The notes under the pieces are model-generated. The model was not told the origin of the DNA, ran no database searches, and saw nothing but the letters and a program-made list of their open reading frames with translations. Made by a program: the position numbers and the translations under genes. DNA of 64,000 bases, taken from assembly GCA_032622095.1 (NCBI GenBank), contig CP136064.1, forward strand, positions 173,672,310 through 173,736,309, in the 5' to 3' direction. Source of the DNA: Siphonodentalium dalli. Lineage: Eukaryota; Mollusca; Scaphopoda; Gadilida; Siphonodentaliidae. Positions 38,579 to 49,600 of the stretch are shown in pieces. Within the stretch, counting starts at the first letter, position 1; each line of letters opens with the position of its first letter.

Positions 38579-38937
38579 AGATGATATATATTTCTTTCTT
38601 CATAAGAATATCAAATGCATTCCGCTGTGTGGTGATTTCCATAGTATCATGTTCAATCTGTTTTTCCACGATCTCTCTATCACTGCCAACAAACTCGATA
38701 TGATTTATGTTGAATGCCGACAACTCCCTTAACTATCATTTCAACATTTGACTCAGCCGATGTACGGCACCTCACTTTAACCTTACTGAAGTCAGTCTTA
38801 TCCGGGTGGATTAAAAAGAAGAGTTCTTCAATTTTGGCTTCGTTGTTTATCGATCTTATCTCTTTTTTTCTTCCACAGTGGACACAATAGTCCAGATAGA
38901 TAGCCACAACAACGTGCTGGCCTACAGAGGTAGCCAT
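38579..38937 (-). pseudogene. Exon-like coding sequence with splice donor, inside TIR element B
   Basis: From an ATG at 38937 (MATSVGQHVVVAIYLDY) a non-repetitive, protein-like frame runs through HPDKTDFSKVKVRC and NVEMIVK. A single-base shift near 38730 then moves it into a frame reading LSAFNINHIEFVGSDREIV and NAFDILMKKEIYII. It ends at a good donor GTAAGT (minus strand, 38573-38578). The sibling element A keeps a GTAAGA at the matching place (about 37635) but no similar coding. I do not recognise the protein. It may be a captured host first exon, a transposon's own exon, or a real host exon within repeats. No downstream exon was found. Confidence 0.4.
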
Positions 38938-39193
38938 TGTTGCTGTTGTTGTGGTGTGAATTATGTTTACTTTCCAAAGCACCGGCTGTTTTCAATGGGA
39001 GATACGTATCTATTTATAGTATGTGGGTATTTCCACCGGAAGCGACCACCGTGCTTTTATCTCTGTTAAATGCGTGAAACCATTATATTTGTTTAAGTCA
39101 GTTTTTCGATCGCAATAAAAAGTTCAGACTCGGTGCTTTTAAATAGGGTCGGTCTGGTTAGCGGAAACAAACATCTTTCTTTTTTTAGGCCTT

Positions 39194-42100
39194 ACCAATT
39201 CCATCGTCGATTAATCTGCATTATTTATTTTGACATCAGAAAATGCCTGGTATTATTGAATACCATGTTTTTTTTACACAGTTTAATCTACAGCTGACGG
39301 GTTGACAACTTTTGATTGCATATCAAAGAGATTCCAACAACATGAGTACTACTAACTTATGTTGCAAACAGTCGGCAGTTCATTTGATGATGCGACATGG
39401 TTACTCTTCTGGTCGTTGTATATTCTACAAATTGGCGGCACTGCAGCTTTGAACTTATGGCGACATTGTTGTATATTTATACTTGAAAGGCGGCACTACA
39501 TCTTTGAAATGTGTCGACTGTCACCGTGTTCAATAAACTGAATGCACTTGCCCGTGAATCTGATTGAACCAATGGGGAGTTGATTGACATTCTCTGGAAA
39601 CCAGGGAACCTACGGCATTTTAATCAGCGATGTTCTCCGCGACGTCATTTGCGAGTATACTTTGTTTGCATAAGTATACTTAGATGTTACTAGTACAGGC
39701 TATCGCGTATCATGCAGTGAATACTGAATGAAACTCGATATTATCAAATACTTCACTTGTTCTGAGTCCTGTAATTAGCGGGTGGGGGCACACCTTTGTG
39801 ATTGTTGTCCATGCTCTAGAAGTTTGATGAAACTTATAGTTTCCTTTTTTTAGGAACCGTCGGCCATCCGTCGTGCATTCCTACTTTTATATTGTTTGTA
39901 TGTTTGGCTATTCATAACACTGAAATTAATGGCTACGTTCGTTCTAATGAACTCACAAATATTATAACCATAACATCACTGAGAATTGTGCTGGTATTGA
40001 ATACATTGTGTTCATTGGTCATTAACAGTGGTTAACGATGCACTTTATTAACGTAAAAATGACATCAGCCGATGCCTCAACAACCAGCAACTGTGCAGAT
40101 AACCAGCACCCAGACAATAGGCCATATTACGGAATACTTCCACTGATGTTATTAGGTACGATTAATTGATTATAGTCGATTATTGACGACCGATTATCGA
40201 TTATAAAAATTTGGACATGAACATCTACGCATGCAAAACTATCGACTATCGAAAAGCATACCTACCATACACTCCTTGACAGGTTTATCCAGAATAACAA
40301 CTTTTATCAGTTGAATATAATCAAAAACATGATAAAATTTGGGATGACACAACTTCATTCACAGAGAAATGTTAGGATCGATAACTCTTTCGAAAAGACG
40401 GTTTGTCAAAAAAGGCAAAATAAATTAAAGATGGATTGTCTCTTCATATAACAATTTTGAAATAGTTTCATGGGTATAAAATAATAAATATAAATTGATG
40501 ACCCATGTCCAGAGACGCTTCTATCAATTAATATTGATTTTATTCTGAATATTTAATTTTAAAATGAATTGATTAAGTTTTGGACCGTTTATTGTTCTCT
40601 TTTTAGAACAGACCATTCAGGCGATACCATATAGCGATAGAGATCATTAGGGTGTTCCCATTGCTATGCTCTGAATGTCAAATGTCAAAAGTAACCACTC
40701 TTGTTCGTTAGCTAAATAACCACACGTTATTGGACCAGAAAGTATTTGAAATATAATCAATATTGATCGATAGAAGCATTTCTGGACAGGATTCTTCGAT
40801 TCATATCTAATATTTTATACCCGGTAACTATATATAGACAGAACACAATGCACATCTTAATCGAGACTCTTTTATCGAATGAGTTGCGGATGGCGCAAGG
40901 ATATATTTCGCAAGAGAATAGCAAGTGGTGTTCTGTATTTATTCTACACCGTTCAGTCAGATAAGTTCAATCCATGAATGTCACCTTCATTGTTAATATA
41001 GCTACCTTTATTGTGATTTAAGTCTGACAAATAACCAGTAATTATGGGGGGGGGGGTGTCATCGGAAGCGGATGTTCGATGTAATGTACGTCATGTTTAT
41101 TGGCGACAACGTCAACAAGAATAGTTCAGGCTTGTATTCCACTAGAGGTATACACTAATATGTATTCAATGGCTGGGATTCCGTTGAATACATGTTCCTC
41201 ACATCGATGGGTGTGGAATAAAACACATGTATACAAAGAGACAGAAGATCTTTAAGTGGGCCAACCATTGTTTATTTAACATTTCAAAAGCTCGCGAAAT
41301 TCAAATTTGCTAGTTTTTAATCTAGAAATTAAGGATAACATTTGCAATATATATTCTTATATGTAATGATGATCCACTTTTTCAAAAGCCAATATAATCG
41401 AATATCTACTTTACTAAATTTGGGTGAGAGTAGGGACCAACCATGCACTCAAAAAGCTGAATGTAGAATGAGTGCTAAAATCTTCATTGGCTTTCCAGCA
41501 CACTTGAGAACAGTGGAGAAACCTGTGCTGAATCTATGCAATAGAAATTAACGCTTCTCACGTGTGAACAATTGTCACCAATCGCTCAGATATGCACCAT
41601 CAATTTAACCCAGTCGATCCAATAATTTCTATGAACACCCATATCTCTAAATAATTCTTCGTTGCACTTCAATAAAGTAATTTTTCATCAGCGTATTTTT
41701 CATAATTTAGTTTTTTTGACAAAACCAGCTTTTCGAAAGAGTTATTAATCGTAACATTTCCGTGCCAATGAAGTTGTGTCATCCCAAATTTTTGTGGTGT
41801 TTTTGATTATATTCAGCTGATAGAAGTTGTTCTTCTGGATAAACCTGTCAAATAGTGTATGGTAATTATACTTTTTGATATTCGATAATTTTGCATATGT
41901 AGGTGTTTATGCCCAAAGTGGATTTGGTTTGATGAGAGTTCGAGTGCAAAAAAGGAGGTTTTTCTCTACTTTTTCTACTAGTATTTATTCTAGGGCTAAT
42001 ATGTAGTTATAATGGCCTACAACTGTGGTCAAAAAGACGTATGTTCTCATACTTAATGTACATCTACACAGTTTAAGAAAGCTATCCAAACTATAACATG

Positions 42101-42667
42101 TTAGGTAACCCACCCTCCCCATTGGGGATAAACCCGCCCCCGCTAATTTTTTTTACCATTCGCGGTTGAGCTAATTTTGTTTCGATCGCTTGTCATCCGC
42201 AAGTTCGTAAAGACACGTTGATCATTCGCCTATCTGCATTATGACTATTAGAAATGGCATACACAACTAAGTTTCTAATGCATGAATAGGTCAGGTGTAT
42301 GCCATCGCCCATTCCAGATATAAATTATAAGACAATCCGGTCCGTCATTCTACATCTATATGAACATTAATTATCTAGATGACACAAATTATTCACACTA
42401 CTTAAATTCCTTCGTGGAATTAAGCGCAAACCATTCATGAAGGACAATTCTGTACTCGACAAAATCAAGAGAAGTTAAAAGGATTTGCGTTTTCCAAAAT
42501 CAGCGTGGGAATTAGAATGGGGTAAATTGTGACCCGGTGTTACTAGTAAATTCTTACTGGAACATGTAATGTATTCCACATATGCGCAACCAGGCCAGTG
42601 TCCAGTCATAATAGATAAGACGGCAAATGTCACATATGTGCAGATTATATATATATATTCCAGTAAG
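39194..42667. other. Region expected to contain SEC62 promoter or exon 1, not identified
   Basis: Holds the inverted repeat 40213-41914 and a segment at about 41985-42035 inverse to 37297-37340 (TATTAGCCCTAGAATAAAT). I looked for an ATG followed by basic codons and a GT donor for SEC62 exon 1 and saw no convincing candidate. Confidence 0.45.
40213..41914. repeat. Large inverted repeat, about 200-bp arms
   Basis: The left arm 40213-40413 matches the reverse complement of the right arm 41711-41914 (for example TTTGGGATGACACAACTTC against GAAGTTGTGTCATCCCAAA). Arms are about 85% identical and 1.3 kb apart. A smaller inverted pair (about 40505-40545 and 40755-40800, GCTTCTATC words) lies between. 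The interior shows no coding sequence. Probably a decayed TIR element. Confidence 0.6.
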
Positions 42668-43050
42668 AAGCTCGGTAGCTCAATGGTTATAGTGTTCAAC
42701 GCGTAGTCGCTGTCAACACAGAGATTATGAGTTTGAGCCTCACCGGCAGACTGCTAAGCTACATGGCAGTGGCTAGTTGTGTCACACATAGTTGTGACCC
42801 TTGAGCAAGGTTTTCCGTACAGTGACTGCTTCGCACCACTCATGTGTTAAGGGAGTTCTACTTACTTGGTTCGGTTATCGATAGATCTGGACAGTATGCT
42901 AACCCTGATTATAGTGACATGTACATTAATTGTTGCAGCTTGGGGTTGCAGCCTTGTTGGAGAATTGGGTGATAATGGTGTCACATGCCCTATGACCGAA
43001 AATATAATTGATGTAAAGTGCTTTGAAACTAATTCACTATAAATTTACTG
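42668..43050 (+). mobile_element. tRNA-derived SINE
   Basis: Polymerase III promoter boxes are visible: A-box-like TAGCTCAATGG at 42676 and B-box-like AGTTTGAGCCT at about 42730. The sequence then continues well past a tRNA length, with CCTTGAGCAAGG (about 42802) and a 3' GTAAAGTGCTTTGAAA (about 43015). CTTGAGCAAGG and GTAAAG-GCTTTG phrases are common in animal SINE bodies and tails. No clean acceptor stem is seen, so a functional tRNA gene is unlikely. Subfamily not assigned. Confidence 0.6.
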
Positions 43051-43522
43051 TAATATGTATGACTTAATATATAAATGGTTCTCAGCATTACTTGTATTTT
43101 AGAAGTAAAATAGTAGTACATGTGTAAAGAAGACAGTTAGTCCAACCTATAGGTCTATATGTAGTCAGAGTCAAATGCAAACCTGACCATAATCATTGCT
43201 GGCATCAATGCATCACTGCCATTGGCATCACATACTCTTGATAGGTTGATGCAACATGTCTCAATTGGGTTAGTAGCTCACTTAAGGCTAATTTCACCTA
43301 CTGTCGTTTTTTTGGGCTAAATTTAACTGATAATAAACTAATAAAGCTTCATGTGCTGACTTCTGTGGTCATCCTTACTGTAATATAAACATTACAGACA
43401 TTTCTGTTAACTTCTAACGTACAAACGAAGTAACTTATCAGCTATGGTAACACATCTGATAATGCTGGAGCACTCAGCTCTTGTAGATGGACACTCATTG
43501 CTTTTTCACTTCCTTTCAACAG

Positions 43523-43631
43523 GACCAAGAAAAACCCACGAAAGAGGAATATGCTGTTTCTAAATATCTACGGTTCAATGTACCTAACAAAGAAGGGAAA
43601 TTTTGTGGAATGCCTGTCACATGTTTTATAG
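43523..43631 (+). CDS. SEC62: SEC62 exon (first one visible)
   Basis: The acceptor is TTTCAACAG and the donor GTTAGT. It encodes residues 1-36 of the visible protein, including KPTKEEYAVSKYLRFNVP, and ends in phase 1 after FI. It opens in phase 0, as expected if a short exon 1 encodes only the basic N-terminus. Confidence 0.93.
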
Positions 43632-46600
43632 GTTAGTATATTATTAGTACTATATTTTAATACAAACCTTTGAGGAAAAATGAGGTAGTTATACTGAATT
43701 GACTTTGTCCGTCCGGACATATATCTCAGCCATGGGTTATCGTACAGTAATGCCCTAAATAATCGACCCCTTAACCACAGCAGAGCACGGAGAGCTTTCT
43801 GATGAATGGCAGCAAGCCACATTTCCGACTAAATCCTGAAAAGTTACCCATAATTCTGCTGTGGTTAAGGAGTCGATTATTTAGGGCATTACTGTATCTG
43901 ACTGAAATTTGGTATGGATGTTCACCATCATGACTGCTTTCAAAAGAGGTACATAGAACATTCTTTGCGTTTTTCATTCCAGAGTTATCGTTCTTTGTTT
44001 ATTGGGAAATACTTGTTTTTAATCTTCCGGTCAGATATCTCAGCCATGGGTTATCGGATCTAAATAAAAATTTGGTATTGTTGTTCGCAATCATGAGTGA
44101 GTCATGGCAGCTTTCATTGAAGGGCAAATAACGTTCTTTGCATTTTCAATTCTAGAGTTATCCTTCTTTGTCTATATTATATTTGGTTTCCGTCCAGCCC
44201 ATGTTTCAGTTTGGCACCATTGGGGTAGGCTATCACCTGAGGTGCAACTTCTTGTATAGTTTCTTTAGCTGCTTGTGTTGCTCCAAAGTCATGTCCACAT
44301 TCAATAGATGTGATCAATATTATGGCCCAGACGGCATCTCGTACCATGGAAAATTGTCTGAAAGTTTCACATTGTTAGATATCAGATAATATGCAATTCT
44401 TTTCCAATATTAAAACAAACTATCTGGCTAATGATGTAAGCTCATCATTTCTGTTTGCCAAATGAATTGTGATAATATTCTGTCATTAGTCACTTGACTC
44501 TTCATGAAGTCGGTTTTAGTGAAACAATTATTAACTTTCAAGTGATTTTCTCACAGTGAATAAACTTGCTCAAGGCATGTATTTTCATAAATTTTGATTC
44601 AAAAAATTTTATTAAAAATTTCCAGCACACATTCTTTTGTATAAATTATATAAAGTGGCTCTCATTTGCGAAATCAGTTTTGTTTATTTTTTGGTGATTT
44701 GTTCGGGACGAACGAAGGACGGTTCAGATGTCATGTTTTGCAATATGACAGAGCCAATGTTGCTGAATATTTTGAAATTAATAGTTTAATTATGAATTCT
44801 TCAAATGAGTGTAGTGACTGATTAGAAAAAAGTTTGATGCTGTGAAATAATCACGTAATATGTCTTTAATCAATTATACGTGGGTTATATGTGTACAGTA
44901 ATGCCCTAAATAATCGACTACTTAACCACAGCATAATTATGGGTAACTTTTCAGGATTTAGTTGGAAATATGGCTTGTTTCCATTCATCGGAAAGCTCTC
45001 AACTAGAGCTTTCCGATGAATGGCAACAAGCCATATTTTTCCGACTAAATCCTGATAAGTTACCCATAATTCTGCTGTAGTTAAGGAGTTGATTATTTAG
45101 GGCATTACTGTAACATATACTCTATAATTTACTTCTTCATTCAAACAATCCACATGTTGTTTAATTGAATTTAACCCTTTCTATACTAAATATTCATTGA
45201 TGAGCAGTTCCCTGAGGAAATTTTCAGATAATAAGTTAAACAAACGACCATTGAACTTTTTATCTGAACATTTCTCACCAATTAATAGTAATCCTTTGCA
45301 CTTGTATCATATTTTCGTAGACACCCCTCCAAATGAATTATATAGACCTTTCCATTGTATACATTTATAAATGGCTGGAAGAATCCATTCAGCAAAGAAA
45401 GGGTTGATCAGAGTTTTATTATTGTAATGTTGGGGTTGAAATCCTGACTTCTGATAAGTATGAGTGTTGATTGTGTCTATAGCGACTGATAATTATGATT
45501 GTGTCTCTAGCGACTGATAAGTATGATTGTGTCTATAGCGACTGATAATTATGATTGTGTCTCTAGTGACTGATAAGTATGATTGTGTCTCTAGCGACTG
45601 ATAAGTATGATTGTGTCTCTAGCGACTGATAAGTATGATTGTGTCTCTAGCGACTGATAAGTATGATTGTGTCTCTAGCGACTGATAAGTATGATTGTGT
45701 CTATAGCGACTGATAAGTATGATTGTGTCTCTAGTGACTGATAAGTATGATTGTGTCTTTAGCGACTGATAAGTATGATTGTGTCTCTAGTGACTGATAA
45801 GTATGATTGTGTCTATAGCGACTGATAAGTATGATTGTGTCTCTATCGACTGATAAGTATGATTGTGTCTATAGCGACTGATAAGTATGATTGTGTCTCT
45901 AGCGACTGATAAGTATGATTGTGTCTATAGCGACAGATAATTATGATTGTGTCTCCAGCGACTGATAAGTATGATGGTGTCTCTAGTGACTGATAAGTAT
46001 GATTATGTCTCTAGTGACTGATAAGTATGAATTTGTCTCTAGTGACTGATAAGTATGATTGTGTCTCTAGCGACTGATAAGTATGATTGTGTCTCTAGTG
46101 ACTGATAAGTATGATTGTGTCTCTAGTGACTGATAAGTATGATTGTGTCTATAGCGACTGATAAGTATGATTGTGTCTCTAGCGACTGATAAGTATGATT
46201 GTGTCTATAGCGACTGATAAGTATGATTGTGTCTCTAGTGACTGATAAGTATGATTGTGTCTATAGTGACTGATAAGTATGATTGTGTCTCTAGCGACTG
46301 ATAAGTATGATTGTGTCTTTAGTGACTGATAAGTATGATTATGTATCTAGTGACTGATAAGTATGATTGTCTCTCTAGTGACTGATAAGTATGATTGTGT
46401 CTCTAGTGACTGATAAGTATGATTGCGTCTCTAGCGACTGATAAGTATGATTGTGTCTCTAGCGACTGATAAGTATGATTGTGTCTATAGTGACTGATAA
46501 GTATGATTGTGTCTATAGTGACTGATAAGTATGATTGTGTCTCTAGCGACTGATAAGTATGATTATGTATCTAGTGACTGATAAGTATGATTGTCTCTCT

Positions 46601-49600
46601 AGTGACTGATAAGTATGATTATGTCTCTAGCGACTGATAAGTATGATTGTCTCTCTAGTGACTGATAAGTATGATTATGTCTCTAGTGACTGATAAGTAT
46701 GATTATGTCTCTAGCAACTGATAAGTATGATTGTATCTCCATCGACTGATAAGAATGAATATGTTTCTAGCTTCTGATGCCGTTGATTTGTTGCTGAAGT
46801 CAAAATGGGGACCGGAATACAGCAGTAAAACAGAAGCTCTACTTCCAAACAGACACGCATGTGTGAATTACTGTGACAGGTAAATATGTTGATATTATTT
46901 CATTTTATATTCATTTTGAAAAAATCTTTTCAGTTTAACCCTTTCTATACTAAATACTCATTGATGAGTAGTTGTCCCATAAGAAATGTCTAGATAATTA
47001 GTTCAACATATGACCATAGTAGGTCATTTGTTGAACTTGTTATCTGAACATTTCTCTCCAATATTTAGGACTCATTCTGCACTTTTGTTATCTGGTATCA
47101 GATTATTTTTCCTGAACACCCCTCCAGATCAATAATAGACCATTCCAGTGTATACTTTTATAACTGAATGGGAGAATCCATTCATTACAGAAAGGTAAAG
47201 TCAATCACCAAGTTGATGTAGTCAGGTGCTCATTACGGTATTGATCACAGATTTAAGTTCGCGAGAATGGTTCATGAGCGAGACTGCCTATTTACTGAAT
47301 TGATTTATCATGAAAGTCCATTTATGTCACATTGTGCAGTGAACAGGAAATCAGGGAGATCTGATTGCACAGGCAGCACAATAATCTCCTTGTCACTCAG
47401 AAGCAGTTACATGTACATGTTAGGGACAGGTGGACATGTGTACATTTCATACTTTGTGTGCATCTCTCGGCGATATGTGTAATTTAATCGACTGACATTT
47501 GAGAGTAGTGTCTCAATGATGGTTCAAAATTCACTCACTTGCGGTATTCTCTTTGGCAAGGATCTTGTTCGTGATTGTTTTGCACCGTTCATACATTAAA
47601 TGAATGCCAGTCAACTTGTTGTAATGGAGAGTATCAGATCATGTTCTGATCAAACTAGAGCAGCATCTGTACAGAGGCTGCCACCAGTTCATTGATTGGC
47701 TTTTGCAAATGACTGCGATAATAGTGTATAAATGTTATTTATATTGACCTTGATTGACTGATTTCTCTCTTAAAGTTTTTACTGGCTTACAAACACACAA
47801 TGGCCCAAGCTACTGTAAGAAATATTACAACAAATTGGTTGTCTCTACATTAGGCATAAATGATAATATCCAGTATCATTGCTAGATGAATTCCCACGAA
47901 GTTATGCCTTCCTTAATTGCAATGCACAGCTAATTTATTATGAGTGATGTCAATGTGTACCATCCAAAAATAAGGCCGGGCTCGATCGAAACTGATGAAA
48001 ATTAATAAATGGCCAAATTATGGAATTATGGAATAAAAGACAAATTATGGAATTGTTTGGGTGCGTGAAATTGATAAGTTAGTACTGGAGCGCTATGCCA
48101 ACCTGAGGAATGTAGCATTCTACTAACATCACCAAAAATTAAAAAGATATCAACCATACAACTCCATAGAAAACATCGTCTGAACTACGCTCAATTGTAA
48201 ATATTACATCTCAATTCGGGATGCAACTATCGGTGATAAACTAACACAACTGATTTCGCCATCGAGAGTCACTGGATTTAATTAATATATAAGAATGACT
48301 GTGTGTGTTGTCATTTTGGATTAATATTCGAAAAAATAACCACCTTCAGCAAGATTTTTCTCAATTTCTATTTGATCACCCTGTCAGAATGTTTCACATC
48401 ACTTTAAACCATCTCTTGGTAATTATGTACATCTATATATATTATAAGTGAACTCTGCAAACATTTTAGTTCTTGATGCATTTCTTGTTTTTCAGGTTAT
48501 TGCAGAAAGGTATGTTTCATCGGGCAGAGAAAGTAGAAAGAAAGAAAGATCCTGGTAAAAAGAAGAAAAAACGAAAAGATGAGCAAGAGGAAGAAAAGGC
48601 TGAGGTGAGAATGAGAAAAGATACCACCTTTTGTGAAAGATTGAATGCAACTTTTCCCCAGAGGTTGTGGCTAAAACCATATTATATGAGACTTATAGCT
48701 TGATTACTGACTATGAATTGGTCGTTATTTAATTATTTTGTGTATTAGGGTACCCATGTGTACGTCGGTATTAGGGTACCCAAGCATGGTTTGTGCTGGT
48801 CATTTCTATGGGTTATCTGAACATATTCCAGGAAAACAAACTACAGATTACCTAAGCACAATCTAGGGGAATGCAAAATAGGTTTCAAAAATTTTTGAAA
48901 TGTGCAGTGAAAGGTTAAAAATGGTCTTGTCAGTTACAGTTCTGTGCACCCTTGAGCATCTGGCTAAGAAAATCTCAATTGAAAAGATGTTTTTATTTAA
49001 TTCGCTGTCTCAGCAGTTACATTGTGATTCATCAGTTTCAGGAGTAATATGTCAATAAATTAAGTACATCAATTTCATAGCATAGTTTTGTCTCAAACTG
49101 TTTGAACCAACAATAACATTCATCTCATGCTGATGAGATTTGATGATCAAATAAGAAACAAATATAATGGTGTTTGTGTCATAGCCGCATATTAAGAAAT
49201 GTGAGCTGAGTTCTTTAGCATGGCATGAGAAATATTCCTGGCGGGTGCATGTGCAACAAATTCTAGAAGCTTACTGAAGGGTATGGTATACTCCTGAATG
49301 TGCGTGCTTCTTGGTAATTTGGTAATTTGTTAGTGGGTAGTTGTTATTCATTAATTCCAGGAGAAAAAAGGGAAGAAAGACAAAGACAAAAAATCTAAGA
49401 AGGACAAGGATAATGAGAAAGAAAGTGATAAGGGAGAAGAATCAGAAAAAAAGTCAGATACAAAGGATAAAAAGAAAAAAGATGAGAAAGAGGAGAGCAA
49501 AGATGAAAAGAAGGTATATTTAAATACACATACAGCTCCAAGATATATCCACTATTCCAGTGTACCAATTACTCTAATGTCTATTTTAATGCCACCAATT

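Larger units (their letters stand above)
38392..39193. mobile_element. TIR element B, adjacent relative of element A
   Basis: The right end (39155-39193) reads GTTAGCGGAAACAAACATC, a T-run and AGGCC, like the right end of A. The left end abuts A and begins with a 27-base G-run rather than an intact terminus. The interior shares the GTATAATACTTG...ACTTCTTAG segment with A and carries the exon-like minus-strand sequence at 38579-38937. Confidence 0.5.

Noticed and set aside
42668-42745. Functional tRNA gene
   Set aside because: A and B boxes are imperfect, no acceptor stem pairing is evident, and the sequence continues as a SINE body.
45448-46770. CRISPR-like array
   Set aside because: The units abut directly with no spacers, in a spliced eukaryotic gene; it is a minisatellite.
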